Shown here: in pieces, positions 12,251 to 24,771 of the stretch | Layout of the letters: each line of letters begins with the position of its first letter | Numbering within the stretch: the stretch's first letter is position 1 | Origin: Melastoma dodecandrum | Lineage: Eukaryota > Streptophyta > Magnoliopsida > Myrtales > Melastomataceae | Direction of reading: 5' to 3' | Assembly (NCBI GenBank): GCA_029817715.1 | Contig: JARUPY010000412.1 | Coordinates: forward strand, 1 to 64,000 | DNA length: 64,000 bases | Notes under the pieces: generated by a model | Told to the model about the DNA's origin: nothing | Databases searched by the model: none | Seen by the model: the letters and a program-made list of their open reading frames with translations, nothing else | Position numbers and translations under genes: made by a program

Positions 12251-14135
12251 ACTCTCCTTCGACCACGATACACATTGAGCTTAGCGGTCGAGGAGTCGAT
12301 TTGAGATGATTGGATTTGCATTCTTTTAGATGATATAATGACTTATAATGTCTCTTGTGACTTCATATTCATATCCCTTTTCTACATTATTTCCTCGAAA
12401 CATTCCTACTTTCAGTTTCTTTTGACGTTTGCAGGATCTTCACTACATCGAGCGTGAGGAATGATTCATTATGATGCTACCGTTCATACCTCAATGAAGC
12501 TTCTCCAGCATTACCTGGAAGGAAACCCTTCAAGAATGGCATAACAAAGGTTTGGGCGCACTGTTAGACATCTGCAGTGGAAACACCTCACTCAAAATGC
12601 TGCCCCATACCGACAAAACCAAAAGGTACGAAGGAGGGAGGTTAGGGCCTCCCCGAACCTAATCCTTCTCCACTTGTAATTGAGCAGCGGGCCCAAGTGC
12701 ATAAGCCCACTGGTACCACCCTTCCCCCGCGTTACTTATAGATCTAAATTTATTGCGCGGAAAATAGTGGGTGTTGTGGTGCATGCTCTGTTTACGGTTC
12801 ATAGATTATTACGACACATGTGTTGTATGTTAACACAACAAACAAGTGTTCGGGGCCTAAAGCATCAGATCGGAGACCAACGCCGGTTTTAAAATCATCG
12901 ACATGAGTCCTGGAGTCATGCATGGAACGCGGTCTCCAACGCCCGTATAACCCAAAAGCAAACTTTTGGGAGCAAACGTCACCTCTTCGCATTATTCAGC
13001 ATGTAAGAGCTAGTAAAATCTATGAAATAAGCGATACACAACTAAATTTTTCTTCGACTTGAACAGTTTAATATATGAAAACATAAGTCGTATGGCGACT
13101 CCGTAATAGCCTACCTATAGGTTACGGAGCCATTCATGGATGAGGGAAGCGCGAACACGAGCCGCTCTCTAGTTCCTCTCCAGAAAACTCCTTTTACGGA
13201 TTTCATGCTCAGCATTATCGCCAGTGTCGTCTTCCCCAAGGAGCATGGAGAGACAATTGGCGAGAAATAGCCCGAGCGAGGCCCAATTAGGAATCAATGG
13301 GAAGTATCGACCATCCGACATCCATTCGTAGCCGCCTCGACGTTCGAGGTCCATGGTGTTCGACCTGAGGACTTCGGGTGGGAGCGGGCCTGGATTCCAC
13401 GTGTCAATCAAACCACCACGCTGCGCAGCAAGCTGGAGGGTGCGAGTACACAAGGATTTCTTGAAGAACACTCGGTATTGCAGAATCAGACGTGTTAACA
13501 GATCTTAATAAACTCCTTGAGGGATATTTGTAGTCATTTTCACTGACTGCAACTTCATAGTGGTTGGGAGAGATATAATTTCTTAAAAAGAGTGCACTTA
13601 GTTGCGGCATGAATTATCACTTTAGCTACATTATTTATTCTAGATACATGTCTCAATCTCGTCGTTCAGATTTGAAGCTTTCTCACTGGTTCGTGAAGAA
13701 GGACATTTGATTTGAATACACATCCAAAAACCATCCATACTTGAGTATAGCGTATGGAAGTAACTAACCTCAACGCTACCGCCTTTATGTTAAGGAAGAA
13801 ATTTGCTAAAAAACTATAGGAGACGTAGGAGAGAGGAAGCAGAAAAAAGACTTTGCACTCTTGAGACTCTCGGTGAATTGGCATTTCAAATGGGATAGGG
13901 TGGAAACCCCCTAAACCCCCTTTTAAAAAAATAGGTTTGGAGCTAGCCTCTAAAATAAATGTAAAGATTTCTTATTACGCAGCAATTACTTACTAATCCT
14001 TTAATTTCTACACTACTAGAGACAAAACATCAATATCTCTCTCACCACAATATTAGCCACCTACCTCTTCACAAAGATCTGGACTAAAGGTTTCTCTTAG
14101 TAGCCAGTGAGATAACATCCTAGAATGGTTTAGGG
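12251..14135. other. unassigned, one 100-codon open frame of unknown origin
   Basis: The minus-strand open frame 13169-13471 (100 codons) contains WNPGPLPPEVLRSN and MDLERRGGYEWMSDGR. It reads like real protein in composition, but I cannot assign a family; it may be a piece of an adjoining element. The rest of the stretch holds only short frames. Confidence 0.3.
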
Positions 14136-14167
14136 TGTTGATATTCCCCAATACTCCCCTCATCAAC

Positions 14168-15480
14168 TTACCAACTTGTTCTTCTTAATAAAAACCAAGT
14201 CGTGCTCGGAACTTCATCAGAGCTTAGTTTTTGCATTTTAGAGTCCTTTGGTGAAGATGTTTGCCCGGTTAGGTCTTTAGTAGCCGTATATGTTTGCAGC
14301 ATGATACTCATTCTAATACAGCACCTTTTATCATTAAGAAGTGATATTTGGACTTCTACCATCCTTATGTCCCTTGCATGAAATATTAGATTTTATGGCT
14401 AGCTGAATTGCCAAACGGTTGTCACAATTCACATATAGTAACTGCATTAAATTCTGCTGGCTGTCAGGAGTGTCTGTCATGAGTTGCATAAGTCATGTAG
14501 CTTCCTGAATTGGGGCGGTATGCAGCATCCTCTGTATTCGAAATCTGTCGTTGAATAGCGATAATGTTGGTTGTGTTTGCTGCTGCATTGAATACTAGCT
14601 TCCCTCAGCAACGGCTGAATGATGCATCCAAGTGGTAGATCGATCGAGGTGTCACGGGGCTCCGACATAGTCAGACATCGTAGTAACCGACCAACTTACA
14701 ATCTCCTATTGTCTTGAACAATATCCCATAATATAGTGTATTCCATTTATATATCTCAATATTCCGGTTCGGTACTGCTTCAATGATGCGGCTTATTTGG
14801 AGCTTGCATAAAATACTTCCTCACTAAATAGACTGCCTATGGAAAATATCTGGCCTTATATGTGTCAGGTATATCCGGACTACCAACCAGTTGACGTTAC
14901 ATAGTAGGCTCTTCAAGATCCTTTCCTTATATTTGATGCTTAGTTTTGGTGTTGAACTCGACGGGGGGGTTTGATATTGGCTTTGCCAAATCAATCACTT
15001 ATCATATTTGTTTGTTAATAGCATCATTTGCGATATTATTGTCTTCTGACCCAGGAACAACAAATCTGTGGGGTACTTGATCGACTTCCAGCCCCAGGAA
15101 GTTGTTTTGAGATTCTCCAAGCTCCTTCCTGTAATATTACGCATAGACAGATTTTCCTTGATCTGTTTGATCATCCATGCAGTGGCTTCCAATGATGATT
15201 TAGTGGTCAATGTATACAAGTACTCACTACAATTTTCTCTACCTTGAAAACTTTTAACGAAAGATTGCATTGAATCACAGCGATTAGAGATAATATATCC
15301 GCTTTGGACTAAGGACTTCTGCAAATCTTGTCACATATCTATGCTATTGGCGTCTCGGCTTCAATTTGTATAATCCTTTTCCCTTAGGTTTGCAGACGTA
15401 GTATCGGACGATTATTGTCTTGTAAATGCCCTGAGAGTCGTTCCATATAGATTGCTCTATCTAACTCTACCATGTACGGA
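14168..15480 (-). pseudogene. copia reverse transcriptase / RNase H remnant
   Basis: Within 14995-15324 a segment resembling the end of the copia RT is visible (IKENLSMRNITG, then ENLKTTSWGWKS, in the place of the flexible L-G-L-E-V region). At 14340-14480 the minus strand gives NCDNRLAIQLA, the RNase H D-N-x-x-A-I segment of copia elements. Stops and frame changes are frequent; no YVDD active site was located. Identification rests on position and these short matches. Confidence 0.5.
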
Positions 15481-16494
15481 ATGCATATTCTTCACGTTCC
15501 ATCAACCAAAGCCTTCCAAGACTTACTTGCTAATAAATTGATAGTACTCCTGACAGAAGTTATCATTCGCAACTGGATTGAGTGCTTCGTGCGTAGTCTA
15601 AACCCACACAGTTGAGGGAAAACCCTCGAGCGACAAGATGGGCTTTGTGCCTCTCCACGGATCCGTCTGGTACGAGTTTTCACCTTATACGACCCACTTG
15701 CAGGGATATGAGTTTTTCTTCTAGTCTGCTCAGATCTCTTCACCTCATCACCTCTTGCCATACCTTGTGCTTTTGATGTGCATCTTCAAAGGTTGATGGT
15801 TCTTGAGGATCAATGTCCTTCAGCAAGTGATGCATCTATGTATCGTGTTGGAGGCCTTTTGTTGTCCTGTGGACCTCCCTCAGTTGGTGTCGGTGTGCAT
15901 CGTTGGCTCCACAATTTTTAACTACATCTTCTATTCCAAAAGACCTTTGGCATACTTTCGGCTTTGCTAAGGGTAATCTCTTCTTACTGCTACCCAGTGT
16001 CCGTCTGTTGCATTGGGACCTTTCTTGTATCTATTCGGTAGTAGGACATGTTACAAGGACTAGTTTTCTCCCCATTGTTCCACCATGTGCCTTGTCCTTA
16101 TGCTTTCTTTTGAGGATGGCACCAAGAAGTTGTTTAATTCAACAGACGACGTTCCTTGATACAGTGCACTTGCTTGTCGTAGGATCACTTCATCTCAATC
16201 ATATTCTCTCCCGTTGTCGCTTATCCTATGAAGATGCACTTGGTTGCTTTCTTGTCCGAACTTACTATCATATATGGGTTTAGGGATGCACATATAGCAG
16301 ACACACTTCGAAACGCCGATAGTGGCTCACTAATTGGTGCTTCATTTTATCCACAGTAGCTTGAAGGGTGTCTTGAAGTCGAGGTTGAGGGTGGAGCTTG
16401 TGGTAGCCTGTTTTGTAATCATTTGTAGGCCATCTTCTTGCACTCCTGCCTAATATCTTTTCCCCTGAGATATTTTTGGCATAGCAACATGCTT

Positions 16495-16720
16495 CTACAT
16501 ACTTCTGTTAAGATCGGCTGTTATTTCTTTCTGCAACACACCATTCTGTTGTGGCGTAATATGGGGCATGTCAACTTTTCTTCTTATCTTGAACTCCTTG
16601 AGGTACTTTACATAACTTCTGTGAGGTGTATTGTCCTCCATTGTCTGTGACAACCTCACCTTCTTTTGTAGGACGCTCTCCACCTTGCTCTTTGATCTTT
16701 TGCAATGCGTTTATGACTTT
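16495..16720 (-). pseudogene. copia integrase catalytic core remnant
   Basis: One frame reads VVTDNGGQYTSQKL (second catalytic Asp), another KYLKEFKIRRK and PQQNGV, and a third CVAERNNS, which carries the catalytic Glu. The catalytic segments survive but lie in different frames, so at least two indels have occurred here. The expected first catalytic Asp upstream was not found. Confidence 0.7.
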
Positions 16721-16845
16721 TCTTTCATGAAGTCATACCCAAACGTACCTTGAGTAGTCGTTCGATGAAGGTCAACCATAGTATCTACAGCCCCCACCTT
16801 ATTGATGGGTGCTTTTACACCGGGTCGAAACACATCCGATGTGGA

Positions 16846-17286
16846 TCAGTTCTGATAGCGGTTTCTTTCTGCCCTAAACTTGGACTCTTCATACAGTAAC
16901 TGGTGTACTTTACCGTATTGGCAGCCTGTGCAGACAATTGTCGACAATCCATCAAGTTGTGGAAGGCCCTTCAGCATCTCCTTACCTATCATGATCTTTA
17001 ACTTTTGATAGTTAATGTGCCCAAACATCTCATGCCAAAGGTCAACCGTCTCATTTATCTTCACCTTTTCTATGTATGCTAATTCTGCAGTCATCACATA
17101 GATGGTGTTTACCTTACGTCCTTCCATAAACGACGTCCCAGAAAACTTTAACTCTCGATACACCTTTACATCTTCGGGCCTCAACACCACGAAGTTACCG
17201 GGACTGTCGGTTGGGCTACTAACAAAAGATTCTTCTTCTTGGGATATGGTAAACTCCCTGCAATTGTACCTTATTGGAGTTGTCAC
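16846..17286 (-). pseudogene. copia GAG-pre-integrase (HHCC) domain, open 146 codons
   Basis: The open frame contains YVMTAELAYIEK, LWHEMFGHINYQKL, KGLPQLDG and CTGCQYGKVHQL. The two His and two Cys form the integrase N-terminal zinc-binding site (GAG-pre-integrase family). It then enters YEESKFRAERN, where the integrase core should begin, and breaks. It is the best-preserved part of this element. Confidence 0.85.
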
Positions 17287-17289
17287 CGG

Positions 17290-17664
17290 CTACTATGATA
17301 GCTTTCCCAACATGGGTGATGGACAACCTTGAGTTGTTGGCAGTGACGATGACGCATTGTCTTTTGTATTCTGACATCTCTTACAACTTCTCCTGGTCAC
17401 CTGTCATATGGTTGGAGAATCTCGAGTCAAATATCCAGTTCTTCTCATAGTTCATAGAGTTATTACGAACTACTGCAAGAACCTGGTATTCCAACAGTTC
17501 TTTTTCTTCTAACACGGCGAGGATGCTTCTAGGTTCTACTCTTCTTCGGATTTGTTTCCGTCTTAACTACTTAATGTGGCCGTATTTCCTTCTACATTCT
17601 TCTTTTTGGACCATCAGTGTAGAGCGTAATGCCTTTTCTTTCCACAATTGAAGCATTTTACATC
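17290..17664 (-). pseudogene. copia gag zinc knuckle and aspartic protease remnant
   Basis: At 17617-17664 the minus strand reads DVKCFNCGKKRHYALH, a CCHC knuckle whose last Cys is replaced just before a stop. Around 17380-17440 comes NWIFDSRFSNHMTGDQ, the copia protease active-site segment in which the normal DSGA is DSRF. It is followed by the VIVTANNS segment. The Gly-Ala of the catalytic loop is lost, so the protease would be inactive even without the stops. Confidence 0.7.
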
Positions 17665-20600
17665 TTTCCAATGAGCTGGTTTGCCTATTGTTTTATCCTA
17701 TTGTGGGCTATTCGGTTGCTACTTACGTCGCCCCCTTCTACCACCTTATGGAACTCTTCTCTCCTCAACCCTCTTGTTTTTTGTATATATTCTTCCCTTA
17801 TTACTTTATTATAAGGCTTTATTTCTTCATTTTTCACAAAAAAAGTTACGCCCGCAAACTTTTTTTATAAAACTTTTTAAATCTTCTAGAAGAGGGGCGG
17901 GGCTGGGCGTGGGCCATTTTTTATTTGGGGCCAAATATAAATAAAAAAACCTATAATAAAAATCCCTTATTACCTCTAGCTGGTTTTAAATACATTTAGA
18001 TAATTAATCTCCTCAATCCTTGTCAATCACCTTATCTTAGGATCCTGGGTTTAGCTCTGGAACAAAATGGGAAATAAAATAAAAAATTGGGGACAGTTTG
18101 ACCTTACTTTAAATGAAAAAAAAAAAACTGATTTATTTCTAAAAATAAAAACCCCCCACACAGCAAGGGTCTCCACTTGCCTAACACCGCCAAGCAAAAA
18201 ATCAATTTTCCAAAAACCTTAAATTCCTCAATATCATTTTTATTTGAGCATAAATATACCCTACGTTATTAAATATTATCCCAGGGGGGAAATCCTTTCG
18301 AACGTAATGGGGGTCGTTATCCTTATTTATGGCTACTAGCACCTGTCTCCTCATTAGGCGGTTTTTTAATGGAATGTTACTTATATGGCTTTGTCACCCT
18401 GGCCTTTAATTCCACCAATTTCGCAGTGCGGTACAACATTCCTTCCTGCGTATGAGGTACGTCTCACTTCCCCCATAATTTCTTCCCTGAGAATTATTGG
18501 GGGGGCCTTGGGGAGATATAGGGGGAACTTTCCTCATGCACGGTCTTTCAATGTTGCTTATAGTTTTTAGTCATTATAGTTTTTCTTTTAGCATGCTGGG
18601 ATCCAAATAATTAACAATTTTTTCCGCCCTCAGTTTTAATCGGAAACTTCGGCTTCTTGAAGATTTCAGCCTGGGTTCCTTCGGGGGGACCTATTGGCAC
18701 GGTCGCAATCCCGGGGATTGGAGCTTCCTTCGGGCCTCCAAACAATATTTATACATCGGCGGTATTTTATTTCGGCAGGTAAACTCCGTCGGTAATTTCT
18801 GGGAGATAAACATTCCACGGGACTTACGATAAGAACCTCCGCTGGGAACTTCGAACATGGACCTCGCCTAGGAAACTTCGACAGGGAACCTTTTATTTTG
18901 GAACTTCGCAAAAAAAAACCTTCCACTGGAAAACTTCCATCCGTAAGAATCGGCTGGGCTCTGGATTAGCCCCAATAATGGGCTGAAATACACCAAATTT
19001 TCCCCATTACTTAAAACCTGGACTTTGAGTTTTTTAGCATAGGGTTAATGGACTAGCTCAAGCTAATCAAAACCTATTTGCTAAGGAAAAGGGAAATGAT
19101 AAAAAAAGGGCTAACAAGAGAAGGGGGACTAGGAGGGGGGGAGAGGGAGAAAAGAGTAGGATTTGCTCACCACCACTTGGATGGCCTTCTTCTCGGTGAA
19201 TTGCATTTCAAAAATGGTATGGGGACCCACCTATTTTATATTTTTGGGGGAGCTAGGGGCACTCAACATTATAATATAAGGTATAATAAGATAAATCCTA
19301 TCGGGGGAACTTGTTTTACGTGTCTCATTGAATTAACTTAAGTCGCTCGCGTAGACACACCCACCCAACGCGGTTTTCATAGAACAATTTTTTTTAAATC
19401 ACTTGGGGCGGTCCTCATAGGACACTCCCTTTAGCGCTCAGGGTCAGGGACTCAAAAAAACTTTTCTCTTGGTCGTCATCAGAAGGGATGTCGGGTGATC
19501 TAAAAAAACCAGTTGCTGTTCGTTGGGTTTCATTTAAAACATATTTTAGTTATGTATTTACAATGGGATAAAAACTAATTATAGAATACCCATTGGTTTT
19601 GGGGGGGGTACCATAAGTTTGATTCTTAAATTATAAGCACAATTTGGGAACCAATCAAAGGGGAAGTCGGAAAAAAACATACAAAGCCTCCAGTCGGAGG
19701 ACAACGACCCAGTTAAATAAAAATGTGTTTCCGGGTTTCATATGGTCTTCAGTCTTTAAAATTAAACGGGTTTGTTTTCCCCAGTCATCTGGGTTATAAT
19801 GGCTATTGTCAAAGGGAGGGTCCAGTCTCGAAGGGATTAGGGGGACGCTGTCAGTTGGGGTGGGTTTGTCCTTTGATCCAAATTTTACGCACAACCCTTT
19901 GTTATGGGGGGAGGGGTTGGGTTAAAGGGTTTTAAATTCACTTAGGAATTTTTTAAGCCACATGAATAAGGCGGGTTGCAGTAGGGGGAATAGTGGGGTT
20001 AACTTGTGGATGAGTTATTTAGGCTTACGTATAAAAAAGAGGTTGGTTTAGAATGGCTCATTGTAAATAAAGAGTAACGGTAACAATCATTTTTTTTCAC
20101 CAAAACAAAAAAAATTAGGGCAATTTATGTTTGTATTTCCAATTGTAATATGTTTGTTTTAAAATCTCATTTTTATTGATTGCTTTGCAAAATGAAAAAA
20201 GTTATATTTATCTTGCACTTTGTTTTTCCAAAAATTGTTTGTTCTCCTTAAAAAAAAATAAACTTCCCACTACAGGTTTCTTTTATATTTTCGGTTTCAC
20301 GGTTTATATTTCGCCAAATGGGTGTTGTGTGCTTACGCTCTTCAAAAAAAAAATCAGTAGTTTCCTTGGATGGGAAAAGGGTTTATAATTTTTTCTTGGG
20401 CACACCAGGCTTTAACCTTCATGTTATTAGGTTAGTAAAGGGGGACAAGTTTTAACACCAAACGGAAGGAGAAAAAACAAAATTTTAAATTGGGAATCAA
20501 TGGGGAGGGGAAAAAGGTTGGTTTTTCTCTACTTTTCTTTAAGGTAAAAAAAAAACTTATTAATAAAAAATTATGTTTAATGGGAAAAAAATTTTTTTTT

Positions 20601-23600
20601 AAATTTTGAAAAAACCTTTCCCCCCCAAAAATATAATTTTTTTTGCTAAAAAAAATAAAAATGTACAATTCATCTTTTATATGATTGATTTATGATTTTT
20701 CGCTCTAAGATTTCTGGGATAATCCAAAATTGGGGACTTATAAATTTAATTGTTTTTGGATGGGTCTTTTTGGGGTCAATTTCCCATGTGACACCATAAT
20801 ACACTAGCCATCATCCTTAATAATTTATACGAGGGTTGTGGGTGCAACCTCTAATCCAATGAAAAACCCACCCTATTAATTCGGTGAAATTTAGTGATTC
20901 AATTTCTTTCATCTTTTTTTCCAATCATTCCCCCCCTCTCAAATTTTATTAGATCCAAAGAAAATACATAAAATTCTACAGCATATAAATCTGAACAGTC
21001 GGGTGCCCTCCGATAAAAAAATCTAATCTACTGGCCCTTTTTCATTTTTTAGTAAAAAGTCCCGTTTCCTCTGAGCTTACTTGTTTAACTAATTCATTGT
21101 CAATGATTAAAATAACAAAAAACAAAAAAAATAAAAGTGGCAGGATCGGAATTCATGGGAAAAAATTGGATTTTTCATCTTTTCTTTCTTTTCTTTAACA
21201 AAAAGGAAGGCCCAAATAAATCTTACCAAAGGGCCTTTCGTTCTACCCATGGGCCAGATTTTAGGCCCAAAAAAAAATAAAAACATCCGCCGTACGAAAA
21301 ACAAATAAATAAAACAAAAAAAAAAAATAAATGATATAAAAATAAAAAATTAAAATCTGAGAAAAGCCTCGGCGGAAAAATAAAACTTTTCGTGAATAAA
21401 TAAATTTCAATCTTTACTTCTTTTTTTTTTAAAAAGTCGTTTGTTTTTTAATATAGGGAAAGGGGAAGGGTTTTAGGGATGGGTTATTTTTGCGAAAGGG
21501 GTAAGAGAAATTATCGATTTCTCTACTCGGGTTGGGGACTAATGGTTTTGGTTAGTTTCGGCGGGCAGCAATCGGGAAATGGACACAGGGACGGGGGAAC
21601 CATCTCACCATGTATAAAAATTGAAAATGCTTCTGGGGGGGCTATCCCTCCCCCTGCGGGCCCATTTCTCAGGTTCCCCACCTCTTGTGTTTTCTCCCCG
21701 TAGCGCTTGGGGACAATTAACGGTCCTTGGGGGTAAGGGTGTCTTCTCCACCGGGGGCCTTATGACAATCCCTACTACTTTCCTAATCGGGAGGCACGGT
21801 GCTCAGTGTTTGGCCACCTCTTACTAATTTTTTCTCACTTGTTTCTGTTTTTTTTTTTAGGATTTTTTTTTTAAAAGGCAAGGCTATCTGCTAATAATAA
21901 TTAAATAAAATACAAAATAAAAACAAAAAACTAAACTATTATTGCGTAGGTTTGAACCATATGAAAATTTTGGAGCTTTCGTTTTTTTAAATATATGCCG
22001 AAAGGAGGTGACGGATTTCTGTATAAAAAACATCACTCGATAAAGTTCGTGGAAATATTTATTACTCAAAGAATCGCGTCTCGGGAGTTAGGGCTTACAT
22101 GATATCGCGTTAATCGGGACCTTAAAGGGGATCCACAACTCGAGAAAAAACTACAAAGTCTCCGGGGTTCTTTAACTTTATCCCACGTTTCGGGGGCCTC
22201 AAAAATGGACTAGAATAAAATTGATAACTTGGCAGGTTTTAAGAGTAAGAGAATAGGTAAGTTTTAGAAGAAGGTCGTCTTAAGAATTTCTCGATGTGTG
22301 TGGGGCTCTTAACAAAAAATTAGGGAATCAAATCATGGGCAACACGATTATAGGGGGAGGACCCAACCGTTTATTTTATAAGCTGAAGAAAATGATTAAA
22401 AACACTATTACAAGTTTTTAAGGAACATTTATATAAGGCAAAAATAAACAAAATAAAAAAAAAACAAAATAAAAAAAAAAAAAACACACATAGGATAAAA
22501 CAACGGGGATTTCAACTCAACACAAAAAAATACTCTGGGGAAATTTGGTCTAAGGTTGGGTTCAACATTTCAAATTTTACTAATCTTTCCCCTTGCGGTC
22601 CTGAAATTAAAAACTCCATGCGTTTCCGGGCATATAATAAACACCGGTCACCTTCACTACTTCCTATAATCCTTACTGGAAACTGAATCCATCAAGGGTT
22701 AAGATTTCCATTTTTTTAGTTATTTTTAAAAAGAGGGGGGGATATCTTCTACCGAAAAGTTGTCGTTCGGTTTCTGCCCGACTGTTCGTGATTCGAAAGC
22801 ACCCTGGCACCGGTTTTCTTCAAAAGGTCTTTTTATTTTTTTGTCGTTCATTGTTTTATGTTTTGTAAGTGTTTTGTAAAAAAAAAAAACTCTGAATTTC
22901 CGTAATAATTCTAAAGTTGTTAAAATTAATGTCAAGTAATGGTGTTTACTTTTTCAAAACGTTGCATTCATTTTGCTTGTTACGGGGACGATCACAAAAA
23001 TCCAAACTGTAAAAGTAAAAAATAAAAATTCGGAATACGTGTTGGCGGGGGGGGGGCGACACATAATTCCGCTACTAAACACGGGGGGCGTTTTTTTTTT
23101 GTGCAGACTCACATATGGGGAGGGGGGGCTGGAATTACAAAATTCCACTAAAAAATCTTTTGAAAAGATACCCCGTGGTATAGAGTGGGAAAGAAAAGTA
23201 TAAATAAACCCTACAAAAAAAGTTGGAATACCCTATTGGGAGTTAGGGGGGAATCCAAAAATGAAAAAAAAATATTTCCAAAAAACTGAATAGGGAAAAT
23301 TCAAAGTTTGATCTTTGGGCCCCTAGAAAAACAAATTTCTTGGCATTGCTTATTTCACACCGTATGATTTTATAATTCAAAAAACCCCAATAGGAGAGGT
23401 TTTGGTAGTGCTATTAAGCTAATTAAAAATTTGGAATTTACGAAAAGAGTTGAAGTGGAGGTCATAGGAGAATTGAAAATTAAATTTTGGCAAAATGGAT
23501 TGGTAAAATGGAATGTTAGGAGGGGAATGATTTAGATATCATAAAGGTCTCCGTAAGGGTGGGATTAGATTCTAAGGGTAAAAAAAGGACTGAGGCCTTG

Positions 23601-24738
23601 TAGGGGGAGGAATAAAGCGATCTGGAGGCCACTCATGAAAATCCCACGAGAAAAGGAATGAAAAGATTTCTATTTACATCAAAACACACCACTTGTTATG
23701 AGTTTTTCGAGGCGGAAAATTGTTAGGAAAAAAAGGCTTGGCGGAAAAAGGACCACGGTTCAGAAAAAAATATGGGCAAACAAAACATGGTCCGTAGGAT
23801 AAAAAAGTTTATAGTGGATCCACGAAATTGGGGGTATCTGGCGGTTCTTTTAGGTGGCGCAAAACCAAGGATTTTATGGCTATTACCTCAAAGGGGATAG
23901 TCAAAAAAAAAATAATAAAAAAAAGGTTTAAAAATAAAAAAATGTGTTTTTTAAACCAAAGAGGAAGCAGTGATAGGCCTTGAGGTACGGGGGATTACCC
24001 AACGAGCTGGGAAGGTGAAGGTAAAGAATATGAAAGATTTTTGTTCTTGTTTGGGATGTGGGGGGGGACATATCTATATTAAAGATTTTACACCACCTTT
24101 TACAAGTAAGAAGTTCCTGGATGAACACCTGGAAGAAAAAAAGGGGTAGAAAAAAAAAAATCGGAAGATTACTTACTTGGTAACTTGCAAATGTTGTCGA
24201 GCTACCCTAATCTAATGCTTCATTTGAGAAGGAATTGTTTTATAAAATGAAGTTGATTATGCTCGCTAGAAATGCACTCCGAGTTTCACATAAATAGGTT
24301 TCCCTAGAATGTGAATAGATGGTTTTCCAAAAGGGCGTCACCCAACGCTTCCATTGGGTGCGGAAAAAAGAAAAGGAAAAATAACTGTTCTTTTTTGGGT
24401 ATGTTGATAAACTTATGTTCATTTATAATGTAAACAAAATTCATAACAGCCCAATACTTTGATTGTATAAGGGTTTATCTTCTTCATCTTCCTTATTCTT
24501 TCGTGGTTTATTGCTTGGGGAAAAAACCTTATACGGAAGAAATACTAGGGGGGTGAACTTTGTATCAGGGAGGGCTGGTTACTAACATAAAAAAAACTCC
24601 CGATTCATGGGACCTAAAAAAAAACAAAAGGGCACCCGCGAAGGAGGGAATGGGGGGTGGGAGGGGGAATCGTTAGGTAAGCTTTGTGGTTACGAAGAGA
24701 TAAAGGAAAAGTATAAAAGAAAACATTTTTTTCAAGCC

Positions 24739-24771
24739 GGGGGGGGGGGGGTTAATCAGGGGGGGGGGGGG
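24739..24771 (+). repeat. twin 13-G runs separated by 7 bases
   Basis: Thirteen G, then TTAATCA, then thirteen G. It is potentially quadruplex-forming, but it sits in the low-confidence homopolymer block, where run lengths are unreliable. Confidence 0.6.

Larger units (their letters stand above)
14136..17670 (-). mobile_element. decayed Ty1/copia retrotransposon
   Basis: Read from 17670 downwards the order is gag zinc knuckle, protease, integrase (HHCC then core), reverse transcriptase and RNase H. Integrase before RT is diagnostic of Ty1/copia (Pseudoviridae-type) elements. The pieces are spread over three frames with many stops, so the copy is dead. A purine run (GATGAGGGGAG on the minus strand, near 14155) could be the old polypurine tract. 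I could not identify either LTR with confidence, and the upstream gag half is lost in the low-complexity sequence above 17.7 kb. Confidence 0.8.
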
